In this document: piece by piece, positions 31,670 through 40,722 of the stretch
How positions within the stretch are numbered: the first letter of the stretch is position 1
Layout of the letters: the number at the start of each line of letters is the position of its first letter
IMG/VR virus record: IMGVR_UViG_3300031552_000010
Location: 1 to 40,941 of that record
From: a virus
DNA length: 40,941 nucleotides
Direction: 5' to 3' (one strand)
Translations under genes and position numbers: made by a program
The notes under the pieces: generated by a model
Databases searched by the model: none
Told to the model about the DNA's origin: nothing
The model's input: the letters and a program-made list of their open reading frames with translations, nothing else

Positions 31670-34622
31670 AGCCAACGAAGGGTGTCCCCTTCTAGGGAAC
31701 CGGTTCGTTCGCAAGCAGGTACCCACCGAAGTACATCGAGGAGGACAAAACAAACAGGGAATGGGTGTGGACGTGATGTTCATCGCGGAAGCACCTGGGC
31801 GTGTAGAGAACGACGTGGGGCGTCCAGTAGTTGGCGGTACGGGCAAGATCCTACGGCAGCTGGTGTGCAAGCTCAATGACGGAACAGAGCGGGGTGTTGC
31901 GTACGGCAACATCGTACGCTGTCGCCCGGTACAAAACGACGACCCAAGGAAAGACCGATCACCCACCCCGAAAGAAGTAGCTCACTGTCGCCAAAATATC
32001 CTGAGCGACATCATGAAAATCAAGCCCGCCTACATTGTCTTGCTGGGCGGCTCTGCTGCCATAGGGCTCGCTGTAGACAAACGTACAGGGCAGCCCATCG
32101 ATCCTCACTCCAAGGTTTTTAATCTACGTGGCAAAGAGGTAGTAGTAAAAACTCCAGACGGAGAATCCTACCCAGCCATAGTCACTTTCCACTTTGCTTT
32201 TGTAAGTCGTGCGCCAGGGATGGGTGGCGTGTTCGAGGAGGACATAGCTCGAGCATTCTATCGAGCGCGCAAGATTGTTCCTGACTACAGTAGACGAGGA
32301 GAGAAAGTAGTCGTCGTAAACACAGTGGATCGGGTATTCCAACTCCTCAAGCACATGGCAACGAAGCTCACGAGCGACCAAATAGTAGCACTGGACTATG
32401 AGACAGCTTCTCTCCAACGTGTTGGCAACAAAATACTCACAGTGGGATTTGCGTACGGACCAGACAAAGCGTTCGTGATTCCCTACAAGCATCCGGGGAG
32501 CCCATGGAGTGGGAAAGAGTTCCGAGAGGTGAAGGGGCTGCTCCAAAGGTTTTTCACCACGCGAAATGCACCGTTCCGTTCATTGGTAGCGCACAACCTG
32601 AAGTTTGAGTGTGCAGTTACGCTTGATGAGTTTGGTGTCCCATTGTGGAACCTTCCGCTAGAGGACACGATGCTACGTGCTCATGCGCTGAACGAAAACA
32701 GAAAAGGGGCAGTGCAGGATGCCTTCACGCTGAAAACTCTGAGCGACGAGTGGCTGGGGTTCAAAGGGTACTACGATGAGGACATCGCACCCGTAATCAA
32801 GCTCCTCAAAACGAAGGGGCATACACTAGAGGAAGTAGACCTCGAAGCCGTCTGTGAATACAATGGGATGGACTGCTACGTCACATGGCGACTGCATGAT
32901 ATGCAAGAGCGCGTAGCACAGCAACAGAAGTACCGGGAGAAACTCAAACAGCTGGGGCTCAACATGCATGGGCCTGTGTCGATGTTTGCAGCGGTCTTGG
33001 AGCGCAACGGCATACGCGCCAACAAAGAGCACCTGCGTTGGCTGATGGCGAAAGATTCCCCTATCGTAGGGCGCATCGCTAAAATAGAAGAGGACCTGAA
33101 AGAGCGTGATACGGTAAAGCAGGCCAACAGGTTGCTGCTCCAACAGGTGAAGAAGACGCGTGGGATGGCAGGCATCTGGGGGTCTCAGGTGAAGGAGCCG
33201 TGGCTGTTTCACATCAACAAGCCTCCTTCGCAGAAAGCACTTTTCGTGGACGTGCTGCATCTGTCTACACAGATCACGCAAAAGACGCATCGGCCCAAGA
33301 TCGACAAGGCTTTTTACAAGGAGCACAAAGGTGTTACTGAGGTTGACCTGGCAGCTGAGTGGAAAGCGTTAGACAAGTTACGTGGCACATACATCGAGTC
33401 TCCCTACAAGATGTTGCAGAACAGCCCCGAGATGCGCGATGGACGTATCCGTGCTTCCTTCCACTTTCACGTTACAGCCACAGGAAGGACGAGCTCGAGT
33501 GACCCCAACATGCAGAACATCCCGAAGGGAAAGACTGTGAACGCGTTAGCAGTGAAGCGTGTGTACACAGTGGACCCGATTCACTGGATGGTTTGTGTGG
33601 ACTACAGCCAAGCAGAGGTACGCTGGCTGGCGCAGGTAACGGGCGACCCGATGCTCAAGAAAGCGTTTGAAGCTGTTGCTGCTGTGCAGAAAGCTTATCT
33701 GGAAAATCCCACAGAGGAAAACCGTATACGGATGTTGCAAGAAGGTGATTTCCACCGGCAGACGGCTTCCCAGATTTTCAACAAACCCCCACACGAGATC
33801 TCAGACGCCGAGCGTGGCGCGTCCAAGCAAATCGTGTTTGGCATAATCTATGGCATGTCTGTGTTTGGTATTTCTGAGGCGTTGCACATTTCGCTCAAGG
33901 AAGCTGAAAACTACCAAGAAAAGTTCCTCAACCAATTTCCCAGAGCACGCAAGTGGTTGTACTGGATCGAGAAGCATGGATTCGAGAAGGGGTACATCGA
34001 GTCTCCCATTGGTAGGCGTAGACATCTGGTGTCGGGCTTTGTAGCTACAGACGACAACCAATTCTTTGAGATCGATGGTAAGCGCTTCTCCTCGGATATT
34101 GGTAAGTACAGATCCTATGAAGACCGGGTCTGCCGTAACGCTCCCATCCAAGCGATTGCTTCGGACACAAACCTGATGGCGTGCATTGCAATCCAGAAAT
34201 ACATTGAGCTACACAAGAAGCCATGGCGCCTGTTAAATATTGTTCACGACTCAATTATTGCTGAGATACCACAAGCTGAAGTTGAGGCATACATGAAGGT
34301 GGCCAACGACATCATGGTAGACCCAGACCTCATGAAGTCCTTCGGGTTTACCATGTCGATTCCCTTCGTGGTTGATTTTTCGATTGGGCCGAACTGGGCA
34401 GATCAAATAAACGTTGACATTCAGGAGAAGTACACTGTAAAGTGTCCGGAGTGTAAAACGGAGCGGCAAGAAACAGCCTTCCCGAAAAATAAGCGGTGTG
34501 AGGAGTGCGGCTCGAAAGAGGTGGACGTGGAGCTCAAATCGGGACCGGTCAAAAAGGTGTTGAGTTATCTAGACTGGTGGCAGCGACGGCAACAGCAACA
34601 GACTACCCAAGCTACTGCGTAG
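31623..34622 (+). CDS. Family A DNA polymerase with N-terminal UDG-like domain and C-terminal zinc ribbon
   Basis: The product has 999 residues. I chose the ATG at 31623 for its GGGAG site 8 bases upstream. Residues 1-200 resemble family 4/5 uracil-DNA glycosylases: IAEAPGRVEN (54-63) with GRPVVGGTGKIL, four candidate iron-sulfur Cys (15, 21, 100, 122) and a late TFH motif. Residues ~250-440 are a DnaQ-type 3'-5' exonuclease (Asp258 and Glu260 in LDYETA, HNLKFE, and YNGMD). The polymerase has motif A with Asp660 in DYSQAE, motif B Arg731-Lys735-Phe739-Tyr743 with family-A spacing, and motif C HDS with Asp876. A Cys4 zinc ribbon (941, 944, 959, 962) follows. It is the replicative polymerase. 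SPO1-type phage polymerases also carry a UDG-like N-terminus. Glycosylase activity is uncertain. Confidence 0.93.
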   Translation: MADNFILSPLAEKICEANEGCPLLGNRFVRKQVPTEVHRGGQNKQGMGVDVMFIAEAPGRVENDVGRPVVGGTGKILRQLVCKLNDGTERGVAYGNIVRCRPVQNDDPRKDRSPTPKEVAHCRQNILSDIMKIKPAYIVLLGGSAAIGLAVDKRTGQPIDPHSKVFNLRGKEVVVKTPDGESYPAIVTFHFAFVSRAPGMGGVFEEDIARAFYRARKIVPDYSRRGEKVVVVNTVDRVFQLLKHMATKLTSDQIVALDYETASLQRVGNKILTVGFAYGPDKAFVIPYKHPGSPWSGKEFREVKGLLQRFFTTRNAPFRSLVAHNLKFECAVTLDEFGVPLWNLPLEDTMLRAHALNENRKGAVQDAFTLKTLSDEWLGFKGYYDEDIAPVIKLLKTKGHTLEEVDLEAVCEYNGMDCYVTWRLHDMQERVAQQQKYREKLKQLGLNMHGPVSMFAAVLERNGIRANKEHLRWLMAKDSPIVGRIAKIEEDLKERDTVKQANRLLLQQVKKTRGMAGIWGSQVKEPWLFHINKPPSQKALFVDVLHLSTQITQKTHRPKIDKAFYKEHKGVTEVDLAAEWKALDKLRGTYIESPYKMLQNSPEMRDGRIRASFHFHVTATGRTSSSDPNMQNIPKGKTVNALAVKRVYTVDPIHWMVCVDYSQAEVRWLAQVTGDPMLKKAFEAVAAVQKAYLENPTEENRIRMLQEGDFHRQTASQIFNKPPHEISDAERGASKQIVFGIIYGMSVFGISEALHISLKEAENYQEKFLNQFPRARKWLYWIEKHGFEKGYIESPIGRRRHLVSGFVATDDNQFFEIDGKRFSSDIGKYRSYEDRVCRNAPIQAIASDTNLMACIAIQKYIELHKKPWRLLNIVHDSIIAEIPQAEVEAYMKVANDIMVDPDLMKSFGFTMSIPFVVDFSIGPNWADQINVDIQEKYTVKCPECKTERQETAFPKNKRCEECGSKEVDVELKSGPVKKVLSYLDWWQRRQQQQTTQATA

Positions 34623-34632
34623 GACGGCACTC

Positions 34633-36516
34633 GTGAGCACTAAGCACTACGACGGGGAACACATCCGTATCCTCGAGAACCTGGAACCGATCCGTCTACG
34701 GCCAGCCATGTACATCGGGGACACCGGCCCTGATGGTCTACATCATATCCTTGAGGAGGTTGTCGCCAACGCGGTAGACGAGTACATGGATGGCCACGTA
34801 ACTGCCGTTGGTGTAAAAATTGACACGGAGAGCCAGGTTGCCACGGTCATCGACAATGGTCGCGGCATTCCAGTATCAAAGCACAAGAAGACAGGCTTAC
34901 CACTGCTCACAGCAGTTTTAACGAAGCTACACTCCGGGGGCAAGTTCGGGCACGGCGCGTACACCAGCGCAGTAGCAGGACTACATGGGATTGGAATAAA
35001 AGCAACCAACGCATTGTCTGAGAAGCTGTCGGTCTGGACGGTGCAAAAGGGCAAGGTGTACCACCAGACGTTCGAACGTGGTGAACCCACAACGAATATC
35101 TCTACAGTAAAGAGCCCGATGAAAGCAGGCACACGCATACGCTTTCTACCCGACTCGAAAATATTCAAGGGAGCAAAATTCAATGTCGAACGAATTCGGA
35201 AACGGCTACGTTCGATCTCCTACCTTTGCCCGGGGCTTGTACTAGAGCTCAAAGTAAACGATGACCCAGCAGAACGTTTTGTGGCAGAAGGTGGTCTGCG
35301 GGACATGCTGGACGCCATGATCGATGAAGAGACAGATGGGACTCGCTCGCACGAGCCCATCGTTATCTCTGATACACTGGTGGATGCTGTCTTTGTTTGG
35401 GTAGACGATCATGGAATGAACGGTTCCAACGAATGGTGGGACTCTTTTGTGAACGTCACGCACACACCCGAACACGGTAAGCATGTGAGCGGAGCCAAGA
35501 AGGCGATACAAAAAGTACTGCAAGACCAGGCAGCCAACGGAAAGTACGGTAAGCTGAAAGGGGACGATCTCCGTGAAGGCCTGATGGGGATAGTCCACGC
35601 ACACGTCCTCGAACCTGAATTCAGAGGGCAGACCAAGCGCAGCCTGCAGAACGCTGAAGTAGAGGAAGGCGTTCAGACGATAGTGGAGACTGCCTTCCGA
35701 AAATTCGTGGCAGCTAATGGCGACGTCGTCAGGGAGATACTTGAACGTGCAGTAGCTCTACGTGACTCGAAGAAGAAACTACGGGAGCAGCAGAAGGCAA
35801 TCCGTGAAACGAAGGTCAAGCAAGGAGCCAAGAGCATCCTACCAGGAAAGCTGTGTGAGGCGCCTGATTGTTCTGCTGAGGAGCGAGAGCTTTTCATTGT
35901 TGAGGGCACCTCGGCTTTCGGTAGTGCCCGTGACGCTCGGGTGATACAGAAAAAGAAGCTCCACTTCCAAGAAATCTTGCCGCTACGTGGGAAGGTGAAG
36001 AACGCAGCGGAGGTGGAGATCGACAAGATCCTTGCGAACGCTGAGCTGACGAGCATCACCCAAGCCATCGGCACGGGTATCGGGCCAGCATTCGACCTGA
36101 ACAAGTGTCGCTACCAGGGCATTTACCTGCTGATGGACGCCGACTCAGACGGCAAGCACATCCAAGCACTCCTACTCACGTTCTTCGCGGCGCACATGCC
36201 CCAGCTGATTGAAGACGGGCGGCTGTTCATTGTGGAGAGCCCTTTGTTCATGGGTGTTACAGCATCGCAGCGTGTCTACGGCGACACGGTAGAGGAAGTC
36301 AAGGCGCAGGTGCGGGAGAACGCAAAGATCCGCATTACACGTTTCAAGGGGCTGGGAGAGTCGGAAGCACCGGACCTACGTATCTACGCGATGGATCCAA
36401 AGACGCGGAGAGTATGTCAAGTAACATGGGGAGGCAAAAAAGATCAGGAGCTCGTGCTGGCTTACATGGGAACCGATCCACAACACAGAAAAAGGATTCT
36501 GGGCGTTGAGGAATGA
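34633..36516 (+). CDS. Type II DNA topoisomerase ATPase subunit (GyrB/ParE-like)
   Basis: The product has 627 residues, starting at a GTG with a weak AGGA upstream. The GHKL ATPase domain has Glu42 and Asn46 (EVVANAVDE), DNGRGIP, and the glycine-rich GLHGIGIKATNAL. A transducer lysine lies in QTK (333-335). The TOPRIM part has VEGTSAFGSA with Glu424, PLRGK, and DADSDGKHI with Asp502 and Asp504, then FKGLGE. All metal ligands are present. The usual EGDSAGG reads EGTSAFG here. With the partner at 38154 it would pass one duplex through another using ATP. It may serve replication of the phage genome. Gyrase and topoisomerase IV cannot be separated from this subunit. The stop overlaps the next start. 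Confidence 0.95.
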   Translation: MSTKHYDGEHIRILENLEPIRLRPAMYIGDTGPDGLHHILEEVVANAVDEYMDGHVTAVGVKIDTESQVATVIDNGRGIPVSKHKKTGLPLLTAVLTKLHSGGKFGHGAYTSAVAGLHGIGIKATNALSEKLSVWTVQKGKVYHQTFERGEPTTNISTVKSPMKAGTRIRFLPDSKIFKGAKFNVERIRKRLRSISYLCPGLVLELKVNDDPAERFVAEGGLRDMLDAMIDEETDGTRSHEPIVISDTLVDAVFVWVDDHGMNGSNEWWDSFVNVTHTPEHGKHVSGAKKAIQKVLQDQAANGKYGKLKGDDLREGLMGIVHAHVLEPEFRGQTKRSLQNAEVEEGVQTIVETAFRKFVAANGDVVREILERAVALRDSKKKLREQQKAIRETKVKQGAKSILPGKLCEAPDCSAEERELFIVEGTSAFGSARDARVIQKKKLHFQEILPLRGKVKNAAEVEIDKILANAELTSITQAIGTGIGPAFDLNKCRYQGIYLLMDADSDGKHIQALLLTFFAAHMPQLIEDGRLFIVESPLFMGVTASQRVYGDTVEEVKAQVRENAKIRITRFKGLGESEAPDLRIYAMDPKTRRVCQVTWGGKKDQELVLAYMGTDPQHRKRILGVEE

Positions 36517-37079
36517 CAATTACGACAAGCGACATTATACGCATGGAGATTTCTCCTCGGGAGATGAACGTGATCGCTGGGCATGCAAAGCTCGCGTGCC
36601 TGGGTGGGAAGTCTCACATTCGTGGCAGTGACAGGCAGTCGACACTCAAAGAAGACCAACTCGTGGGGCAGGTTGGACAGTACGTAGGCAGCTTGTGGCT
36701 ATGTGGGAGCCCCGATCCTTACCTACGGTCTCGGTGGGTGGCCAACCAGAACCCCACAGTGGGCGACGGTGGAAGCGATTTAATCGGGTCCAACGTGGAC
36801 TTCAAGACCAGCTTGGTGCGGAACCCAGACCGGGACCTGCTGGCCTACCGACTGGCGGTGCGCCCTCGAGAGCGGCACAAAGATTGGATCTACGTGCTGG
36901 TGCTAGTAACCCAGATGAAGGCGCCAAAGCCGGTGGTTGCTCACCTGATAGGCTGGGCCAGTGAATCAATGCTACCTAAGCACCCCGGTAACTCTGGGGT
37001 GTTCAGCGGGGCGTTTACATTACGTGCGCAAGAGCTAAACCCTCTTCCGCCATTTCGTTGGCTATGGAGGCCACAATGA
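36513..37079 (+). CDS. PD-(D/E)XK nuclease-like protein
   Basis: The product has 188 residues, starting in an ATGA overlap with the topoisomerase stop. The core fits the restriction-endonuclease fold: a helix with Glu47 and GQVGQ, then DGGSDLIG with Asp89 and NVDFKTS with Asp96-x-Lys98, followed by a YRLAVRP strand and alternating hydrophobic strands (IYVLVLV, VVAHLIGW). The Asp-x6-Asp-x-Lys spacing is the motif II/III catalytic set of this superfamily. These enzymes cut DNA using Mg2+. The target could be recombination intermediates, host DNA or modified DNA; nothing here decides. Its place between the two topoisomerase genes suggests co-expression with replication. Confidence 0.65.
   Translation: MTITTSDIIRMEISPREMNVIAGHAKLACLGGKSHIRGSDRQSTLKEDQLVGQVGQYVGSLWLCGSPDPYLRSRWVANQNPTVGDGGSDLIGSNVDFKTSLVRNPDRDLLAYRLAVRPRERHKDWIYVLVLVTQMKAPKPVVAHLIGWASESMLPKHPGNSGVFSGAFTLRAQELNPLPPFRWLWRPQ
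37066..37070 (+). promoter_or_regulatory. Shine-Dalgarno GGAGG that fixes the nucleotidyltransferase start
   Basis: GGAGG lies 5 bases before the ATG at 37076. The frame also opens at 37058, but that ATG has no such site. The chosen start also makes a 4-base ATGA overlap with the previous gene. Confidence 0.7.
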
Positions 37080-38167
37080 ATTTCGATTACGACGGACATA
37101 CCATTTTCAAAACGCTAACTGGTTCCAGAGTGTACGGCACATCGGACGAGTCATCTGATTACGACTACCGTGGTGTCTGCATTCCTCCGATACAGTATTG
37201 GTTGGGGTACGCCAGCAAGTTTGAGCAGTACACACCAACCGACGGAGATGTTGTAATCTACGGCTTGTCGAAGTTCCTGCACTTGGCAGCGCAGAACAAC
37301 CCCAACGTCATTGAGCTACTGTGGATACCGGAGAGGCATTGGGTAACGAGCTCCCCGTACTGGGAGAAGCTGGCAGCCCACAGAGGTCTATTCCTCTCGA
37401 AAAAGTGCTATCACACATTCCGGGGCTACGCCCATTCCCAGCTTAGACGTATGCGAAGCCACCGGGACTGGTTGATGAAAGGTGACCTGGTTGAGCCAAA
37501 GCGAGAAGACTTTGGTCTACACGACAGAAGCGAGCTACCCACAGAGACAATCAACGCGGCACAAGAGCTGATCAGAAGACACCTCAACAAGTATCCCATC
37601 GAAGAGGAGTTATCAGGCATTCCCAAGGAGACTGCGTTGGGGGTGCGACACATGATGAACAACTTCCTCGAGCACACGTTGGCGTTGACACTACAGGAGA
37701 TCGAGGGCAAGGCTTGGTTATCTGCGGGGAGAGCTCTGGGATTCAAGGACAACTTTCTGGAGCTTCTGCAGCAGGAGAAACTGTACCAACGGGCGCGTAA
37801 GGAGTACGAATCCTGGATTCACTGGAAGAAGGAACGGAACCCGCGTAGGCAGGTAGCAGAAGAAAAGCACGGCTATGATACGAAGCACGCTGTGCACTTA
37901 GTACGACTTCTTCACATGTGCAGCGAGATTCTTCTGGAGAAGACCATGTGGGTAGAGTGTCGGTTGGCACAGGAAGTGCTCATGCCGATTAAACGTGGGA
38001 AGTGGTCCTACGAAGAGTTGATGAGCTACGAGGAGCAGCTTAGCAAAGAGTTGGAGGTTCAATACAACAACTCTGAGCTACAGAGCAGCCCCAAACGAAA
38101 TGAAATTGAAAAGCTCGGTATCGAACTCGTACAGTGGTTCCAAGGATGGCCCAATGCCACAGCCTGA
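37076..38167 (+). CDS. Polymerase-beta-superfamily nucleotidyltransferase (RlaP/PF10127-like)
   Basis: The product has 363 residues. The N-terminus has the nucleotidyltransferase motif Thr-Gly16-Ser17-Arg-x-Tyr-Gly followed by SSDYDYRGV. In this motif Asp28 and Asp30 would hold the metal, as in the hG[GS]...DhDh signature. The IPP..YWLG and WIPERHW segments fit the RlaP-like family, which includes many phage proteins and is thought to modify nucleic-acid ends. The C-terminal half is helical. The substrate (RNA or tRNA end, DNA end or protein) is unknown. Its ATG overlaps the upstream TGA, and its last 14 bases overlap the topoisomerase A start. That places it in a coupled four-gene unit. Confidence 0.75.
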   Translation: MNFDYDGHTIFKTLTGSRVYGTSDESSDYDYRGVCIPPIQYWLGYASKFEQYTPTDGDVVIYGLSKFLHLAAQNNPNVIELLWIPERHWVTSSPYWEKLAAHRGLFLSKKCYHTFRGYAHSQLRRMRSHRDWLMKGDLVEPKREDFGLHDRSELPTETINAAQELIRRHLNKYPIEEELSGIPKETALGVRHMMNNFLEHTLALTLQEIEGKAWLSAGRALGFKDNFLELLQQEKLYQRARKEYESWIHWKKERNPRRQVAEEKHGYDTKHAVHLVRLLHMCSEILLEKTMWVECRLAQEVLMPIKRGKWSYEELMSYEEQLSKELEVQYNNSELQSSPKRNEIEKLGIELVQWFQGWPNATA

Positions 38168-40316
38168 AAAGAAAAAGACATCCGACATCGTACAGGATAA
38201 TATCCTTGAGTACGGCAGCTACACGATAGAAGATCGGGCTATCGCGGATGCTCGTGACGGGCTAAAACCGGTACAACGGAGGGCCTTGTGGTCGTTGCAC
38301 GAGTTGAAGCGGTACAGCAAGGACATCCCCATCAAATGCGTGACTGCGGTTGGGCACACGTTGGGGCGCTACCATCCGCACGGTGACTCAGCCTGCTACG
38401 GTGCGCTGGTCAACATGGGGTGGGCGCGGTACGAGTTGATACAGCGGCACGGAAACTTCGGTAGCAAGGAAGCGTTGCTCGAAGCACCACCCGCTGCGTA
38501 CCGCTACACAGAGACACGGCTATCGAAATTTGCTGACAGAATATTTGACGACATCAAGATCATGCCGTTGGTGAAGTCGTTCACCGAGGAGCACGAGGAA
38601 CCGTTCCTGCTACCCACTCGGGTACCGCTACTGCTGGTGAACGGATGTGTGGGAGTGGCGATGGCAGTGGCCACCAACATCCCACCACACAACTTGGCAG
38701 AGGTGATTAACGCTGCACTGGAAGTGCTGGAGAACCCAGACTGTACCACGGACGATCTCCTGAAGCACATCAAAGGGCCAGACTACGGAAGCGGCGTGCT
38801 GCTGTCCAAGAAAGACGACTTGCGGAAACTGTACGAGACAGGTAGAGGCAGGCTGGCATTCTCTTGCAACTACCACTTTGAAGAAGGCACAGGCGGCAGG
38901 CAGCGCTTGATCATCACGGGATTCAACCCTGGGTTCGACGCCAATAAATTTGTGCGTGTAACAGCGGAGCTCAAGGAAGCGAAGCTACTCGAGTCAGCTG
39001 CCAATGATGAGGGGTCGCTAGAGACGGGGACCAGAGTGGTGGTTGAATTTAGCGACGCGAAAGTGGTAAATGATCGAGTGCTGCCACTTCTACGGTCGTC
39101 GCTCACCTACCAATTCTACGCGCTGAACAATAAGAAGCGCCCCATCCTTTACAGCTTGAAGGAGTTGATCGAGATTTTCCTGCGCTTCCGACGCCGGGTA
39201 GAGCAGCTGGTATTGGAGGATGAACAGGTTACACTCGAGCGCAAGCGAGCGACGGAGAACGCCCGGTTGCTAGCGGTGAAGGCGCTTCCGGTGATCACGA
39301 AGATTTTGATGGAGGCCAAATCGGAGGACGAGCTTATTTCCAAGATCCGCGACACGTTCGGATTTGTCGGGGATGAGCTAGCGAAGGTCATCGCGGATAC
39401 ACCCGTCCGCGCGCTGATGTCCATCAACAAAAACAAGCTCGCGGCGAAGATTCGTGAATACAGTAGTAGGCTTGACGAGATCAAAAGCGATTTAGAAAAT
39501 CTGGATCGGGTGGTAGCGCGGCGTCTGCGAGAGATGCTCGAGTACACAGACAAACGAGGCACACGGCTGCGTGGTGGCAACGACGACCTCGACCTGACCG
39601 CAGCGGAGACCACCTACTACGTGGGTGTAACACCGGACGCGAAGGTGGACAGTCACACTGAGCTCCCCTTGAAGAGCCGTGCAGCGTGGCCCTACGTTAA
39701 CCTCATCAGCACGCCGGGTAAATTCGCTACCGTATCAGTGGACAACGTCGGCCAGTCGATCTCCCTTTCCTTCATAGAGAAGTTCGACAAGAGTGTTGGG
39801 AAAATAATCGGCCTCGCGTCGGAGACACATGACTGCATGGTTGTGATCTCCCGCAAAGGCAAGTACGTAGCGTTCCCACCAGACCAGAGACGCACACAGT
39901 TTCCCGTATTCAAGCCGCTAGGTGATGACGAACTAGTGTTTGCTGGTGGCATGAACGATGGAGACAGGTTGCTCGTGATGTGCGAGGATGACACACAATT
40001 CGATGTTGGATATGAGAAACTGAAGATCACGCGCCCGAACGTGCAACCGAAAGCTCTGCTAGGAAAGTGGAAAGTCATTATCACCTCAGCGATTGTTGTG
40101 CCAGATGGCACTCTACTAGTAGATGCAACAGGAATGGAGATTGGTAACGCAGATGTATCTGAAGCGGACCACCCACTATTTACCCTGGGTGAGCAGAACC
40201 TGGTGGTGTTGGAAAGTGGCAAGCGTCTCATAGCCACACAGGAAGAGCTGCTAGAACAGTTGCACAAACGCAGCGCAGTGCTGCAAGTGATTCCTCTTAA
40301 AGAGGAAGAAGAGTAA
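38154..40316 (+). CDS. Type II DNA topoisomerase DNA-cleaving subunit (GyrA/ParC-like)
   Basis: The product has 721 residues. I chose the ATG at 38154 because AAGGA lies 7 bases upstream and the protein then begins just before the conserved SYTIEDRAI. Visible motifs are GLKPVQRR (36-43), RYHPHGDSA (72-80), the catalytic Tyr118 in AYRYTETR, and GVAMAVATNIPPHNLAEVI. A coiled-coil region lies around residues 350-470. The C-terminal ~200 residues are beta-rich with blade-like repeats, but I see no QRRGGKG GyrA box, so wrapping and negative supercoiling are doubtful. It forms the A2B2 enzyme with the subunit at 34633. Both subunits appear catalytically complete, unlike many fragmentary phage topoisomerases. 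Confidence 0.95.
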   Translation: MPQPEKKKTSDIVQDNILEYGSYTIEDRAIADARDGLKPVQRRALWSLHELKRYSKDIPIKCVTAVGHTLGRYHPHGDSACYGALVNMGWARYELIQRHGNFGSKEALLEAPPAAYRYTETRLSKFADRIFDDIKIMPLVKSFTEEHEEPFLLPTRVPLLLVNGCVGVAMAVATNIPPHNLAEVINAALEVLENPDCTTDDLLKHIKGPDYGSGVLLSKKDDLRKLYETGRGRLAFSCNYHFEEGTGGRQRLIITGFNPGFDANKFVRVTAELKEAKLLESAANDEGSLETGTRVVVEFSDAKVVNDRVLPLLRSSLTYQFYALNNKKRPILYSLKELIEIFLRFRRRVEQLVLEDEQVTLERKRATENARLLAVKALPVITKILMEAKSEDELISKIRDTFGFVGDELAKVIADTPVRALMSINKNKLAAKIREYSSRLDEIKSDLENLDRVVARRLREMLEYTDKRGTRLRGGNDDLDLTAAETTYYVGVTPDAKVDSHTELPLKSRAAWPYVNLISTPGKFATVSVDNVGQSISLSFIEKFDKSVGKIIGLASETHDCMVVISRKGKYVAFPPDQRRTQFPVFKPLGDDELVFAGGMNDGDRLLVMCEDDTQFDVGYEKLKITRPNVQPKALLGKWKVIITSAIVVPDGTLLVDATGMEIGNADVSEADHPLFTLGEQNLVVLESGKRLIATQEELLEQLHKRSAVLQVIPLKEEEE

Positions 40317-40329
40317 AAGGAGACAGACA

Positions 40330-40722
40330 ATGGAAGCCAATGAATTGAATGAGCGCGTAAGGATGGCGGAGAAAAACCTAGCACGGAGTCTAACAGAAAC
40401 TGTAGCACGCGAATATGAGGTACATAGCTCTCAAATGGGAGAAATAGAAGTTCTATTAAAGAGGTTGAAAGCACAGGTAGCGTTCCTTGGAAATCATGCA
40501 GCTGGACATAATTTTTTGAGTGAGGCTCCACCAGAAGATGTACATGCTGAAAAGAAACCAGCCAGTCTGAACATGTTCGTGGTTAGCTACATAGACATGG
40601 TTGGAAGAAGCAGAAACTACATTGGTGCTGAATTGTCGGAGCTTAGCAAGGAAATAGCAGACATTACCAACACACTCGTTGGTCCAATGGACGAAGACGC
40701 AATCAAGGCACGTGGCAGGTAA
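40330..40722 (+). CDS. Small coiled-coil protein of unknown function
   Basis: The product has 130 residues, with AAAAGGAGA upstream of the ATG, a strong site. Residues 1-55 and 85-120 are charged amphipathic helices separated by an Ala/Pro-rich, probably flexible stretch (EAPPEDVHAEKKPAS). No Cys, signal peptide or membrane segment. The codons are AT-richer than the topoisomerase gene before it. It overlaps nothing, and its TAA abuts the next ATG. A replication accessory or regulator is possible from position only. Confidence 0.55.
   Translation: MEANELNERVRMAEKNLARSLTETVAREYEVHSSQMGEIEVLLKRLKAQVAFLGNHAAGHNFLSEAPPEDVHAEKKPASLNMFVVSYIDMVGRSRNYIGAELSELSKEIADITNTLVGPMDEDAIKARGR

Noticed and set aside
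39692-40531. 279-codon Ser-rich ORF on the - strand
   Set aside because: It is the complement of acidic codons of the topoisomerase A gene; the Ser richness is a by-product of that frame.
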